64,000 nt of DNA from Paramecium sonneborni (GCA_905182985.1 CAJJDN010000183.1:62001-126000), one strand, 5' to 3'. Numbered from the stretch's first letter, positions 10,702-24,197 are shown. A program made the numbers and translations. Notes: generated by a model from the letters alone, not told the origin.

Positions 10702-11772
10702 TCAAGTTTGTCGTTAGGGTTTTTTGAGGAGAGGCAAAGAATAATTCTTTAAGTCTTTATGTTGTACAATAGTGTCACCATCAACATTTTCCTATAATAA
10801 TAAAATAGAATTACATATCCATATTAAGATTAAAAGGTTTTTTTAGTAGTATCATCATTTTAAAAATAAGGATGATCTAATGCTGCTTATGCAGATAATC
10901 TTTCTTTTGGATTAGTTCTAAGAAGATTATTCAATAAATTAAAAGTAATGGAATCTAGTTTTTATAATTTAGGATTATGTTTATCAATATCACCAGTAAG
11001 TCTAAAGATTAATATAAAAATACAGCCAATTAAATATAACACCAATGCTATAGATATCAATTTATTAATCATATTTGATTTATCCATCTTTATAATGAGT
11101 AATTTCTGGTGCCATGTAACCTTGAGTACCACAAATAGGATATGAATATCTAAATACAATAAGAGAATATTATTACTTTTCTACATTACTATAAGTTGCT
11201 AATCCAAAATCAGCTATAGCTAAAGATTCTACATTATTTGGTTCAAGAAACAAAAGATTATCTGGTTTTAAATCTCTATGGATTATCTAAATTAAAATAA
11301 TAATTTATATACTTAATGACTATGTAAAATAGAGACACCAGAAAGAAGTCTCTTCATTATAGTTTTGATAATTTCTGAAGATAGTAATTTGGTATCTGAT
11401 TATTTCTAATTTCAAATAATTTAACATTATTACTTACTTTGATTTTATGATAGAATGCAGTTAATGATTTACCTTTCATAAGATTTAAGATTAAATAATA
11501 AGATGTTTTGCTTTCAAATACTTTATATAAATGAACAAAATAATTATTTTAATTGTATTTAGTTAATTCTTACAAAATCTTAACTTCATTTTCAAATAAT
11601 ATCTATTCAATAAATAGATATGTATATATTATACCTTAAGTTTATCATTTTTTAAGAGATATTCTTTACCTATACTTTTGACAGCATATTATTCTTAAGA
11701 AAAAGTATCAATTAAAACAGAAACACTTGATGAGCTACCTCTTCCAATAATCTCAATAGCTTAATAAAACAT
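10702..11772 (-). CDS. CAMK-type Ser/Thr protein kinase, 302 aa, minimal kinase domain
   Basis: The protein is little more than a kinase domain. AIEIIGRGSSSSVSVL forms the glycine loop and YAVKSI carries the catalytic Lys. IIHRDLKPDNLLF is the catalytic loop, ADFGLATY the DFG motif, and CGTQGYMAPEI the activation segment end. ERLSAQAALDHPYF closes the domain. Six introns of 22-32 nt bring the spliced length to 909 nt, divisible by three. The catalytic-loop Lys and Asp, DFG and APE are all present, so it should be active. HRDLKPDN and GYMAPE suggest the CAMK group; substrate is unknown. The start at 11772-11770 is the ATG closest to the kinase domain; an upstream ATG would need a 46-nt intron, too long for this genome. 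It lies 37 bp after the Rab escort protein gene on the same strand. Confidence 0.85.
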
Positions 11773-11809
11773 TGTGATATTTAAAAAAGTAATTTAATTA
11801 CTTACCATA

Positions 11810-14016
11810 TCAATAAGTCTAATAATAATAATAAAATTAGTTACATAGCAATATCTTAAGATCTACAATTCATTAATTTAGTTGAGTCTTTGTATTTGAA
11901 TTAGAATCCACTATAATTCCTATTATTTTTACTAACCTATCCTGTTATCTCTATTACTGTTGATAATCTAAGAGGCAAAATGTATTTAGGTGATTTAGAT
12001 TTCTTGAATATAAAATAATTTTACAATTTCAGTCATTTCTATAGTGTCTTCAAATAATTATATGTTATAAAACACTTCCTTCCAAAAATGTTTACGAACT
12101 CCAATGAATGAGAATTCTGAAGTCCTCACTGGAGAATTAATCATATTATTAATAATAATAATCATTCTTTATGTTTTATATTCATTAATTAATTCAATAG
12201 ATACTATTGATTGTCCATTTCTTACTCTATTTGTTATTATTCTTTAGTTATCTTTTCAACCATATAGTAATTTTCTTCAACATTAACATTCACTTTCTAA
12301 ACATTCTTAATAAATTCTTTTGTTTAAGCATCAAAATCCAAATCATCATTATCTTCAGTAGTTACATAACTTAAAATAATTCTATAATCATTACATATTT
12401 TCATCTACATTTGGTTAAAATTTATATTCACTTTTGCTAATCTCTTACAGCAACACTTTCTCATAACAAATATAATTGATGCTTTTCTCTTCTCCTTCAT
12501 TGTATTTACAATCTATATCCATAATTATTTATTTTAAAGTCTCCTTCAATTCTTTCTCCTCTTATTTCTCTAATAATGTCCAAACATAAAATAATTCATA
12601 ATCCTTAGAAGTACTATTACTATTGCTATCTGTTCTAAAGATATATATAGGATTGCTACTGAATTGTTTACATGGTATTACATATATACTTGGATTCTAT
12701 TAATGTTCAGTATTCTAATCCTCAATCAATTTATCAACTATCAATTCTCTAATCTCCTCGCATAATACTTTTTAATCTTTTGCTGTTACTAAAATCAATC
12801 TCATTAATATATAATTTTATTCTAATTTTATTTCCTATTCAGGTATTGACTAATTCAATTTAATATAAGAATCATAAATCTATTTATTCATTATTATCCC
12901 TTATTTTATTCTTATCTAATTCTCATGTAAATTTGATGTTATTAAATATTCATTATCTTCTTTCTCTATCTTATATATTCTTATTGAACTTTAAGTAATA
13001 AATACTGATCCATGAACTGCTGATATTCTACAAAATCCTTATGGAATATCTCCAGTTCCATAATTTGTATATAAAAAAGGAGATTTACTATGAATCCCCA
13101 TTGATTTTATACATTTACCAAATTTATTAATGAAATCCTCCGTTGTAATTTTATTGCCATTATTATTAAAACTTTAAGTAATAAAACATATAGAATAAAA
13201 TAATATAGCATATACCTTATCCTTATTAAGTTATTTTGATGTAATTTCATTGAGAAATAAAACAGCTTATTGATCCTTATATTATAAATACTTTTAATAT
13301 GTATCTTCATCTAATTAAGTAGTATTTTAATCAAATTCTTATGTAGAATTTTAATCTACTTAATAATTGATGATTTTATGAAAGATTTTAACAAGAGTAT
13401 GCAAAAGCTAAATGATTATGAATAGATAAGAATACTTAGAAAAATTGTTTTTTTTCACTTAAAGTAAGAAACTAACATTTGAATATATCACTTTTAGAAG
13501 TTGGTGTCAATTTAAATGTTTTGGTAGCTGAATCAAAGAAGAATTGATTTTCAACAGCCTTAAAATCCATATATTAATCTAAATTAGCTTATTGCATAAT
13601 AGAAACAGTAGGACTATTACTAAAAAGTAATTTAGGTTGCATATCAATATTAAAGTGTTTGAATTCTTATCCAGAGTTAATTTGATTAGCAAAGTAATTA
13701 TTAATTTATTTTTGATTATCATCTAACTCTAAAATAGTAAAAACAGGTCTTTTATGGAGATATGGAAAATATTAATTGGTTGGTAATTCTGAATCTAATT
13801 TTTAGAATTCTCTAAAATTCATTGTACGTATATTACTGGAGTAAGTATTTCCAAAATCAAGGACTAGATTCTTATGAGTGAATATATATGGATTACAGTT
13901 GACTTTGCTACTTTGCTTAAATGTGCACTATAAAGGGTTTCTTCATATCCAGTGCCTAAGATTAACCAATCATATTGGATGACATCTAATTGAAATGGTA
14001 ATTTATCATCAGACAT
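11810..14016 (-). CDS. Rab escort protein (REP/GDI superfamily)
   Basis: The N-terminus YDWLILGTGYEETLYSAHLS is the dinucleotide-binding-like signature of the GDI/REP family. It is followed by FNIDMQPKLLFS, MDFKAVENQFFF and TPTSKSDIF; the last matches the REP form of conserved region 2, where GDI differs. Later, YTNYGTGDIPQGFCRISAVHG is the third conserved block, again closer to REP than to GDI. REP presents newly made Rab GTPases to geranylgeranyl transferase II and delivers them to membranes. A 26-nt intron after KST (GTAATCCA...ATAAG) restores the frame, and more short introns are present; I did not trace all of them, so length is approximate (about 690 aa). Splicing a 26-nt intron near the end gives TGA at the complement of 11810-11812. 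Its start codon is 35 bp from that of the divergent gene at 14052. Confidence 0.85.
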
Positions 14017-14051
14017 TATAAGAAATATTAATTATTAAATAATAAATTAAA
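14017..14051. promoter_or_regulatory. 35-bp divergent intergenic region
   Basis: Only 35 bp, all A/T except one G, separate the start codon of the Rab escort protein gene (-) from that of the unknown gene (+). Any promoter for both must sit here or inside the two coding regions. No named motif is recognisable. Confidence 0.5.
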
Positions 14052-15519
14052 ATGTCCTTGAATAACATATTTAAGTAAAAACAATTAGATAGAATAAAAG
14101 AATAATAATTAAACAAGTATAAGATTATAAAGATTATATAGAGAAGAGAAAGAAAAAAAATTAGAATAAATTAGAAAAATTAAGTCAGTTTAATTCAAAG
14201 CAAGATAAGAAAATCGAGTTGAAGTGTTTGAAGAAAATAAACTTAATAAATTAAGAGAAACCTTGAAAGATGGGAGTTATCCAATACTACCAATTACAAA
14301 ACATTCATTTAGAGATCGTTATAAAGATAAGGAGTTAGATGGAAATATAATTTTGAGAAGGTACATAATAATTTATATATTAGTTAATTATCAGGGAAAG
14401 AGAGAGCTAGATAAACAATGTTAGATTTTAAATAAGGACATTTAAGACCTGGTGAATTTAATAAGGATGAACCACATAAAAACCATTATAAATGGTTAAA
14501 AGTGGATGATCATAGTTAATAAGGAAGACCAATAAGATTTGGAAAGGGAGAAAGAGTAGAAACAGAAAGAGTAAAACGTATTGTGGAGAGTAGTAACTAA
14601 AAGATTGATTATGTGGTAATATGTTTCATATACAGAAAAAAGACTTGATGATGTTAACTAATCCTTCATGGAAGTAAAATGATAAATTTAAATGGATGGA
14701 TAACAATACATTTAATATTTATAATAAAAAGAATTTTGATCCAAGTTCATGGGATTAATTCCCTCTAAGTTACAAAAATTAAAGTAATGTGTATGTGGAA
14801 GGATTTGAAGTATTAGGAGATCCTTAAAGAAAAAGATATAAAGAGTAGGAAGTAATATTATATTTATATTAATTTAATAGCATTAAAGAACAGAGTATAT
14901 ACCTACTGTAAAATAAGATTAAATTGGTACAACTCTACACATTTCAAGATCTATAAGAACATTTAAAGCTGATTAATTAATTAATGAATAACCTAATTTT
15001 GATTAATTCTCTTAGAATGCTAAACTTAAACATTATAAATCTGCTTTAATTGATACAAAAAGTATTGATCATTTAGTACCATATTAACATAGTAATAAGT
15101 ATTATTATATTTTATTCTAATTTAGTTTTAAATCTTTAGATTTTAAAAATTTAAGACCTGAATTAAAAACTAAAATATTTCGCAATTCTATGACTACTTC
15201 TACTAAGGCATAAACTTAGAATTGTAATTAAACACCTTTAAAAACTACATAAACTAAATTTGAAACTGAATAAGCAACTACTGCTGATTATATGCAATCA
15301 TAATTATCAAAAATATAAGAAGTTTCATAAAATTTAATTGCTTCAGATTAAAAAATTTAAGTTAATCAAAAAACCTTAGAGAGTGAAAATTCGAAATCCA
15401 AAACTTAATTTAATAAATAACAATCCTTAGACAATCTTATTAAACTTAAGTACCCTTATCATTAAGAGAATGATGAATCTACAAAGAAAATCATCCATGA
15501 ATATTTTAAATGGTAATGA
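14052..15519 (+). CDS. Unknown Lys/Gln-rich soluble protein, 446 aa
   Basis: The ATG at 14052 is followed by a coiled-coil-like N-terminal stretch, then short repeated aromatic-charged motifs (KNHYKWLKVDD, KNDKFKWMDNNTFNIYNKK, FDPSSWDQFPLSYKN), and a long Thr/Gln/Asn-rich tail. Five introns (25, 23, 23, 29 and 27 nt) give 1341 coding nt, exactly divisible by three, ending at TGA 15517-15519. It has no membrane segment and no enzyme motif. I do not recognise the family. Aromatic short motifs in a mostly disordered protein are seen in axonemal microtubule-lining proteins, which is a weak inference. It is divergently arranged with the Rab escort protein gene and followed by a kinesin on the same strand. 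Confidence 0.75.
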
Positions 15520-15678
15520 TAAATATAATAAATTATAATGAAATAGTTCAATTATTAATCTTTTTTGTTAATTTATCCTTTCTTCATTATTATATATAAT
15601 ATACATTATTATTATATACAATTATATAATATTTTATGTAATTATAATAATTAATTAAAATTCATACTAATCTAAATA

Positions 15679-17871
15679 ATGAGTAATATAAAAGTGTTTT
15701 GTAGAATCAGACCATTAAATTAAAGAGAAACTTCTTTGATTGCTTACAACATTAAAGATTAGACTTTATAATTAGGTGAATAAAAATTTACATTTGATAA
15801 AATTCTAGATATAAATGCAAATTAATCAGATGTTTATGAGGAAATAGGAAAACCAATAATAGATTAAATTTTGTAGGGATTCAATGCTACATTGTTAATG
15901 TATGGATAAACATCATCTGGTAAAACTTACACAATGATTGGTGATCAATAATAACCAGGAATAATTCGAAGAACAATTAGTGATTTATTTGAGGCTATAG
16001 ACAGTTCTCCAACAGAATCTGAATTTAGAATAAAAATATCAATTGTTGAAGTATATAAAGAAAAAGTTAAAGATCTTTTGGATATAAATAAACAAGATTT
16101 AAAAATAAGAGAAATGGCTAATTAAGGATTTTACATTTAATAAGTTACATAATTATGGGTGAGTGATAAAGATGAAATTTATAATACACTACAAAAAAGT
16201 TTAGTAAATAGATAAGTTGGTTATACAAATCTTAATGATATGTCTTCTAGATCTCATCTATTATTTTAAATGGTATAGATATTCAAAATTCTATTAGACA
16301 GTTATTATGAATAATGAAATTGAAGGTACATCGTATACAGGATAATTAGTTATGGCTGATTTAGCAGGTAGTGAAAATGCTACAAAGGCAGGAACAAGTG
16401 GAAATACTCTTTAAGAAGGAGCATTTATTAATAAAAGTTTATTGACTTTAGTAATACTTTATTATTTTATATTCACTAGTCTAATGTTATTAATGGATTG
16501 TCAGAAAAATAATAGCATGTACCTTATAGAGAATCTAATCTTACCAAATTGTTATGGAATGGATTAAGTAAAAACTCTATGACTTCACTTATTATTACAT
16601 GTAGTCCATGTATTACAAATGAATCTGAAACACTTAGTACTCTCAGATTTGGTGTCAGAGCCAAAATGATTAAAACTTAACCTAAAGTTAACAAAGAAAT
16701 TACTATTAAAGAATTAGAAATTTAAAATAATAAACTAATCAAAGAATTAGAAGAAAAAAATTATATCATTAATTAATTAAAAAAAGATGACAATAAAGTT
16801 AAAAGTATCAAATTAGAAGAATAAATCTTACTATTACATAAAGAAAATTAATTATTAAAAGAACAAAATTCATAATATATTACAGATTTAGATATGAGAT
16901 CTCTTGATTACTAAGAACTTTAAACTAATTTTAAAAATTCTTTACTTGAATCAGATCGATTGCAACAAATTAATTTTAATTATTAATAGTAAATTCAATA
17001 ATTTCAATAAAATAAAGACATTGAAATTTAAGAATTAAATTCTCAAATTGAAAATCTTAAATAATAGATTCTATAAAAGAATGAAAATATTTAACAATTA
17101 TCTAAACATCTAGAAATTATATAAAAATCTTAAAATCAACATGCTTAATTAGAATTACATGAACACTATCTTGAAAAAATATAAACTTAAAATATGGCAG
17201 ATCTACTTAAAGAAATAGATGAACTTAAAACTAAGTTGTTTCAAGAAAAGAATAAAATTAAATAATTGAATAAAGTCTTTGAAAGTTAAAATCTAGTTTC
17301 TAATAAACAACTTTAAAGTCAAGAAGCAGAAATATCTAAATTGAACGATTAAGTCAAAAATTATTAATTATAACTTATGAAAAAAGATGATGAATTACAA
17401 AATTTAAGTAATTAAAATAAAAAAATTGAAAAAAATTTAGAAAATAGAATTTAAAAAGTTGCAGAACTATAAGAAAAATATGATTACTTATTTGATTAGT
17501 TAAATAAATTAAAAAAATAATTAAATTATGAAGAAGTTGGTGTATATGAAGAAAATCTAAAGTTACATACATAATTATAAGAAATTTAAAAAAAATATCT
17601 TTAAGAGGAATCCTTAAGAAGATCATACTAATTAACTTCAAGTTAAACTTTATAAGCAAAACTTTCAAGAATTCAATAACTAGAACAGTATTTATTTTTA
17701 TTATTTTTTAGGGAAAATTATCAATTAAAAGTGGATATTTAGAATTCGTCAATTATGGGTTCTTAAAGAAATAATGAATCTATCATAATTTCATAATTTT
17801 AATCGGTTAATAGAGGTAGTACGATTTCGAAAATAGTTAAAAAATAATAGAATTAGATCGATTTATTGTGA
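15679..17871 (+). CDS. N-terminal-motor kinesin with long coiled-coil tail, about 704 aa
   Basis: The motor begins at residue 3 (IKVFCRIRPLNQRE). The P-loop MYGQTSSGKTYTM, switch I SSRSH and switch II LADLAGSE are all intact, and VPYRESNLTKLL and LSTLRFGVRAK complete the domain at about residue 330. The rest is Gln/Lys/Glu/Leu-rich coiled coil to the end, so it should dimerise and walk towards microtubule plus ends. FGVRAKMIKTQPKVNKE at the motor-neck junction resembles kinesin-1, but no cargo-binding tail motif is visible, so subfamily is uncertain. Introns of 25, 29 and 24 nt leave 2115 nt, divisible by three. The 24-nt intron (17688-17711) is a multiple of three without an in-frame TGA, so an unspliced message would still be translated through. 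Stop TGA at 17869-17871. Confidence 0.9.
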
Positions 17872-17992
17872 AAATTATAATAATTTTTACAAATCTAAGT
17901 AATTTATCTACAAATAAAAAGATTTAAATTGTATATATTATAAAAATTGAAAAAAGATAGTGAAATATAATTGATATTAATTAATTTAATAC

Positions 17993-20432
17993 TCATAAAT
18001 TTGCCATGACTTCTTGCCAGGTTAATAAATTATCTATTCTTTCAATGAATGTCTTTCTCTTTTTAATTTCATTACTATTAATTTAATTAGATTTAAAATC
18101 AGCATTTAAAATCTTTTTAAACAAAATCTATATAAAAAATAAATAATATACAGTTTAGGTAGTTGGACATTTGAGAATTTAGGTTAATAAATATTCTGCA
18201 AAAGGAACATTTTAGACAGAGGCTTTAATTTTTTATTTTTCCATAGCTCTAGTATCCCATTCACTTTATGAAACAGGTAAGAAAACTCCATTTTCAATAG
18301 TTTCATCAATATTGAAAACAGAGAATTTAATACCACACATTCTTCTGTTTGATCCTATAACTTAGACAGTAACTTAAGATATTTTACCATTATCAAAAGC
18401 AATGATTCTAAGTTATTTATATTAAATACCTTCTATATGAACCACAATCGTAGATACTTTATACGATAGGATTTTTATCAAATTATTGTTCATCTTATTC
18501 ACATGCTTTTTCAAAAATATTCAAATTAAATGAATATAAAATAGTTTACAAGATTGTAGCTCTTTCTTCAATTTATAATTTATCATAAGAGACAGCAAAT
18601 TCTCTTTAAATAGCAGAAAAGTTAATATTTGTGCTTCCTTTAGCTTTAAGTTTAGATTTGTTTGGTCCAAAAGATTCAAAACAATTAGCCAAATATATAG
18701 AAATTTATTATTGATCTAATTGTTCTTTAACAATTTGTATTTGGCTTTTAGTGCCAGCATTCCAAGTTTTGCATCTAAAATATTTCATACCAAGTAAACT
18801 ATTTGGAAATGTTATTTATTATAATTTGAGTTATTATTCAAAAATTTAAACAATTTATTTAATATATTTGAGAAATTCAATTGGTTATTTTAAAATAAGA
18901 TTTTCTTGAGCATAAGATTAATTTAATTAAATTCCTGTTTAAACTGATTTAACTTTATCTTTTGAAAAATGTCTTTCTACTAAAGCTTCAGCTACATCAT
19001 CATCTCCAAATTTAGGAGTTTTATCTGTAAGTTTCAATAAATTACTTTTGCAATAATAATTATATTCATCTTTTATAGATTTAGCATCTTAAAAGAATGT
19101 ATCAATAGAAGAATAATCCATTTCTAAATCTAATTTAAAGCAATCATAACTAGCAGGATCAAAAATAATTATTCTAAATTAATCAGTTTCTAAATGATGA
19201 ACATAGACTAAACAATTAAGATCTAAAAAATCTAATTTTAAATTTAATCCATTTAATAATCCATAAGGTTTAGGCCATAATTAAATTTTATATTATTAAG
19301 TATTTTCATCTTAAACCACTGTAGTATAAGGTAATATAAGAAATTTAAAGAATTGATGAGTTGTACTAATATTTGGTAAATTTGTTGGAAGAGTATCTTA
19401 AAAATCAACATAACCAAGAAGACTTTTCAATAGATCAAATGATATTGATTCTGTACATGCAATGTTTTATTATTAATTATAAGCTTTTAGCATTAAAACC
19501 TTTCCTTCATTTGAATCAGTAATTAAACTTTCAAGTTTGAAATTGTGAACTATTTATACATCACTTTCCCATGAATTATTTTCATTTATAGAATGTAATT
19601 TAGTGTAAGATTTAGTAAATGAAGTATTTAAATCTAACATATCTAATAATTATAGCAAATATGTTTAATTTTATTTTATTATTCTAGGACTAGTATCATC
19701 CATTTCATTTTTAAATTCTTCTCCTGGAGAATGGCTCATTTAACTTTATGCTCTTATAAATAATCTATTTTTATCATCTGGATTGCTTGTTGGAATTTAT
19801 ATGTTCATTTAAGTCTAGGTGTTAGCTTTTGTTGAATAACTACTTTATTATGTTTTTAAATATTATAAAGCTGGGTTTGGTAATGATTATTAAGGAGAAA
19901 TTTATTATTATTATTATTACTATTATTATTACTATTATTATTATTGTTATTATTATTGTTATTGCTATTATTATTGTTGTAATTATAATTATAATTATAA
20001 TAATTATTATTGTTATTATTATTGAAATTATTATTATTGTTATTACTATTGAACTAATTTTTCTAATTTTAACTATTTGTCTTGTAAATCTTGTATAAAT
20101 GATCTTAACTCATTAACTTCACTTTATTTTTAATCTTTCTCTTTTTTATATGTAGTATTTTCACTCTTTAATTAGACTAAATTATTTTCCAATAATTCAA
20201 TTTTTTTCTTTAATTAATCATTTTATTAGTTTTATTAATTAGTTTAATTGAGTTCATTCTTTTTTTAAGCCATATTTGTATTATACAATTATTTTAATTC
20301 TTCTAATTCTTATTATTGACGTCCTAATTTACTTTAAAGGATTTCAAACTCATTAGAATCTAAACCAGGTTTAGCATTAATGTTGGACTAAGGTTTAATC
20401 TAAGATGATTGAAATCCTTATGTTTAGGACAT
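17993..20432 (-). CDS. Coiled-coil/polyglutamine protein with unknown C-terminal domain, 797 aa
   Basis: The ATG at 20432-20430 starts MSQTQGFQSSQIKPQS, followed by a coiled coil of about 100 residues. A Gln tract of roughly 50 residues (about 19902-20054) follows, written as CAA, TAA and TAG with a few Leu, and shows up in the DNA as an ATT/ATA-type microsatellite. The remaining 560 residues look globular, with segments such as LESLITDSNEGKVLMLKAYN, LWPKPYGLLNGLNLKLDFL and DFLDLNCLVYVHHLE. I do not recognise this domain. Two introns (22 and 24 nt) leave 2394 nt, divisible by three; the stop is the complement of 17993-17995. The tract is probably variable in length between alleles. No membrane segment. 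Confidence 0.8.
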
Positions 20433-20583
20433 CTAATTAAATAAATTAATGAATATTACTTATTATGAGTTTTTTTATGATGGAGTTGATACTTATTATT
20501 AAGTTTGAGATTATATCATATTCTCTTATTTCAATTATTTAATTGAAAACTGTTTTTTTACAATAATAGGGTGACTCTTTTTT

Positions 20584-21871
20584 TCAATTTGACTTTGCTC
20601 TGTAAATATTGAATTCACTTTTTCCTTTTTTTATGTAGATGGTAAGAGTCTAAAAATATAATTGATACTACTTATCCATAACTTAACAAATGAGAGGATT
20701 TGTCAATAGATTGTTGCATTTAGAATCAATCGAAAAATTTTCATCATTATTTAAAGTGTAATCCATTTTCAATTAATTAACTAGAAATTGATATGACAAA
20801 TTTTCTGATTAATTAAAATGAGCCATAGGTTATCTATTAAATCCTGGACTGAATGATCTATTCATATTAATAATTTGATCATAGACTTATGAACCTAAAT
20901 ATTTTTATGATAATTTCATAGCATTATTGATAAATCTTTTTTTTAATTCATAAATTGAATAATCTTAAGCTTTTCCAATAATGTCTATAGCTTATTTTGA
21001 ATAACCTAATTTATTAGCAATATCTAATTATTCACTCAATAAAACATAAGCTATCACAAGAGTTTACATATCACTAATATTTGACATCTAATTATTCTTA
21101 ATTTATGAAAACACAAACGATTCTAATCGTTCAAATAATACTACTGAACCTTTCAAAGCCCGAAGAATATCAATTGAACTTATCAAAAATAATACTCTCA
21201 ATTATACTTTATTGAATGAATTTTAAATCTAAATTATAAATATAATTATTTTACTTCTTCCATATCAACTTAAAATTCTTCTTCAAATGCTTAAAAATCA
21301 GGATTAAGTATCTACATCTCTGATAAAATCTCAAGTATTCTAGTTAATTACCCCGCTTGTCCTTAAATTTATTCATAATTAGATAAAAGTATGTATTTAA
21401 GAACTTCTTAATGAGTATAAATCTTAGAACTAACTGATGAGTCTAAGGAAAACATAGAATCATAAAGTAAATGCAAGAACTAGACAAGTTAAGGACTTTG
21501 CATATGATGAATTTTTAAGAAAAGTGATACTATTTATTATTTTTCCAATTATTCACAAATTTAAGTTAATTGCTATTCTGATTACAGAAATGAACTAACT
21601 AATTTTATTAGTTTTTTTTAATTGGAGCAACTCATAATTTCTTATAAGACAGTCTAATATAATCATTAATAATTACTAATGATTTAACAGTTCTGTCGCG
21701 TCTTGTTATTGGATCATTGTCAGTTTCATTTGACTTAAGTTTCTACCAATGTGATTTAACAGATGATTGATTTTCATATCTAAAAGGTCTCTAATTAAAT
21801 TGTTAACTAGAAAAACCAGAATCACTACTCTTTTGAGATTGAGTATGTTGAAATTATTTGGAAAACATCAT
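20584..21871 (-). CDS. Unknown helical protein, 412 aa
   Basis: Start MMFSKQFQHTQSQKSSDSGFSS at 21871. Introns of 23 and 26 nt are required; the 23-nt one (GTAATTATTAATG...TTAG) removes an in-frame TGA, and the remaining 1239 nt are divisible by three. After a Ser/Gln-rich N-terminus the protein is predicted helical, with repeated Leu-rich segments such as KLIKLVSSFLQSEQQLTQIC, LVIAYVLLSEQLDIANKLGY and SKQAIDIIGKAQDYSIYELK. These look like stacked alpha-helical repeats (ARM/TPR-like), a scaffold fold, but no diagnostic motif confirms it. Stop at the complement of 20584-20586. Function unknown. The next gene upstream is on the same strand. Confidence 0.7.
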
Positions 21872-22031
21872 TAATATATTTAATTAATTATAATCATATA
21901 ATTTTATTCGCATGAAATTTCAAAATGTTTAGAAAACCTAGATAATAATACATTAAATAGGAATATTCATTCCTAAGTAAAAGAAGTAAGATATTTGGAA
22001 TTCATTTATAATTAATTAATTAATCAATCAA

Positions 22032-23583
22032 TCATTTCTAAAAATTCAAATTGATAAAATAAGATCTTCCATTTTCATTAGTTACTCCTACGAAAATATT
22101 TTAATAAATACCTAATTATTATCTTTAACTATATATTGGACTTATAGATCTAGGAGATCGTTACTATAAATCTTTTGGTTTGTTTGAGTTCATAAATTAT
22201 TTAATGTCTAATTTAATTTAAACTGGCTCTTTTTATTAATTAGAAGCTACTGGAACTTATTATTATTGAACACATATATTCTTTGGTGAAATTCCTCTTA
22301 CAGATTTATAATCAACAAATTGTTATTAAATCATTTATTCAGGTACTCCAGACTTAATCTCTGGTTATTTATATTGCTTTTATTCAAATTAAGGTTTAAA
22401 TGAAACTTAATCAATAAAATTTTAATTCATCTTCTCATCTTATTTTTTATTCTAACTTCTACTCTTAGGAATTGATTATTATTCACTAAGCAACATTTAA
22501 ATAGTTTAATTGACAAATGATTATTCATTAATTCTAGGAGTAAATTATTTATCACTCTAAATTACCTTCATTTGATTATCATTTAAAGAATCTTGAATCA
22601 TTGTTTATTTTGATTTTTTAATCTTTTTCTATTAAGCAGTTGACCCAGATTAAATAAAAGCAAATTTAGTATTGTTTGAATCAAAAGGCTTACTAATGTT
22701 TAATCTTTAGTTGTTATCAGTTAATAATTTTTTAAAATGCTCAGGTAATTATTTTTAAACATTCTATTAATATTTATAATTTGATTATGTTTATTATCTA
22801 ATATTTGAAGTGGTTTCCCATTGTTTACAATTAGTAGTTGAATTTACTTATAACACTTCTGGAGATTTAGATTTGCTTTAATTATAAGGTTCTGGTGATA
22901 AACCTGATCCCTTTACTTATTTCAAATTTGGAGAAGCCACACGAGCATTTTTTAGTTATTAAAAAAATTACGGATCTTCGCTTTTCTTAATAATAATTGT
23001 ATTTGGTTTCTTTTATTTATTTAGTTCTTCTTCTATCATAAAATTATCTTAAAAGAGAAGTTTATCTTTAGATTTGTCAGTCCATTTATTCAATTAATAT
23101 TATTAATAACTTTAAGGAGTATCAGTTAATAAGCAATTACTACTAAATAAATTAGGATTTAAGTTGATAAATTAATCATTGATTAAACCTGATTCAGTTT
23201 ATAGAATTGGAATTTAAGTTTATGTGTTAGATTAATAGTTATTGATAATTGTACTCATTGGTTATGGACTAATTGATCTAGTGTTATTGATTTTAGTATT
23301 AAAAATTTAATTGGATAATAACCCATCTGTTTTTTTCTATATTTATAGTTAAGTTCATTTACTTATTGAAATCCAATTTACTTATTGGATTGTGTATTTA
23401 TAATTTAGAATTATTTCTACTCCTTTTGTTCGATCACTAAGCTTAAACTATTTAAAGATCAATACCAAGAGGTTTAGCAAATTGTAATATTTAATCATAT
23501 CTAATTTGATTGAGAATCTCATTCAATGACAAATTTGAAACATAATCTGGAAAAGTTTAATCTAATTGTATATTTGGCATCAT
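22032..23583 (-). CDS. Unknown Gln/Ser/Asn-rich, largely disordered protein, 490 aa
   Basis: Start MMPNIQLDQTFPDYVSNLSL at 23583, then a short helical region and a long low-complexity chain with many RSISP/SPEP/RSPRS-type Ser-Pro motifs that could be phosphorylated by proline-directed kinases. The C-terminus is VTNENGRSYFINLNFQK. Introns of 29, 26 and 24 nt leave 1473 nt, divisible by three. The last intron (22088-22111) is a multiple of three and has no in-frame TGA, so retention would add eight residues and not truncate. Stop at the complement of 22032-22034. No domain is recognised. Because of the assembly repeat, the N-terminal third appears again at 24199-24748. Confidence 0.7.
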
Positions 23584-24197
23584 GTAACTAAAGTAAATAT
23601 TGTTTAATTACTTCTCCAATCTTGTAGGAAGTACTTAATCTAAAGTAATAGTTTAAGTACTAAAGGTTTAATGTAAAGTTGATGTTAGAATGATCTATCA
23701 ATATATGATGTAATTGTTATACATTAATATCAATTATATAAGCAGTATATTTCAGACATTGACTAATTTCATTTAATTAGAAATAGTTTTCTTAACTTAT
23801 GTGAAAATTGGGAGTATGTAAATTCATACAAACAAAAATAATTTATAAAAATCGTTATTAAAATATTAATTATTATACTATTCAAATTCAAAAAGCAATG
23901 GAACCAGAATTCGAAATAAACGAAGCTATTAAATTTCAAGTAAATAAAACTTAATAACTTTGGGAAAATGGAGTTGTATATGCATTTAGTTTATATATTA
24001 GATCACCACGATATTCACTAATCGAACACCTATTTAATATGTAGTTCAAACTTAGAATAATGAGAAGTAATAACATTCATTAATTAAAAGACTCTATCTA
24101 AATAGACAGTAAATCAAAGCAAATAATCCAATCTCAAAAACACATCAAGTCTCATATAATATTGAATTTTAACGAATACTCTCATAATTAATTATGC
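23034..24197. repeat. Direct repeat B, copy 1 (1164 bp)
   Basis: It is identical to 24199-25362 and ends at the N at 24198. It holds the N-terminal part of the Ser-Pro-rich gene (-), the 314-bp divergent spacer, and the first 300 bp of the following plus-strand gene (start 23898), which is cut by the N. Confidence 0.95.

Noticed and set aside
19829..20098. Plus-strand poly-Ile/Val ORF
   Set aside because: It is the antisense shadow of the polyglutamine tract of the minus-strand gene.
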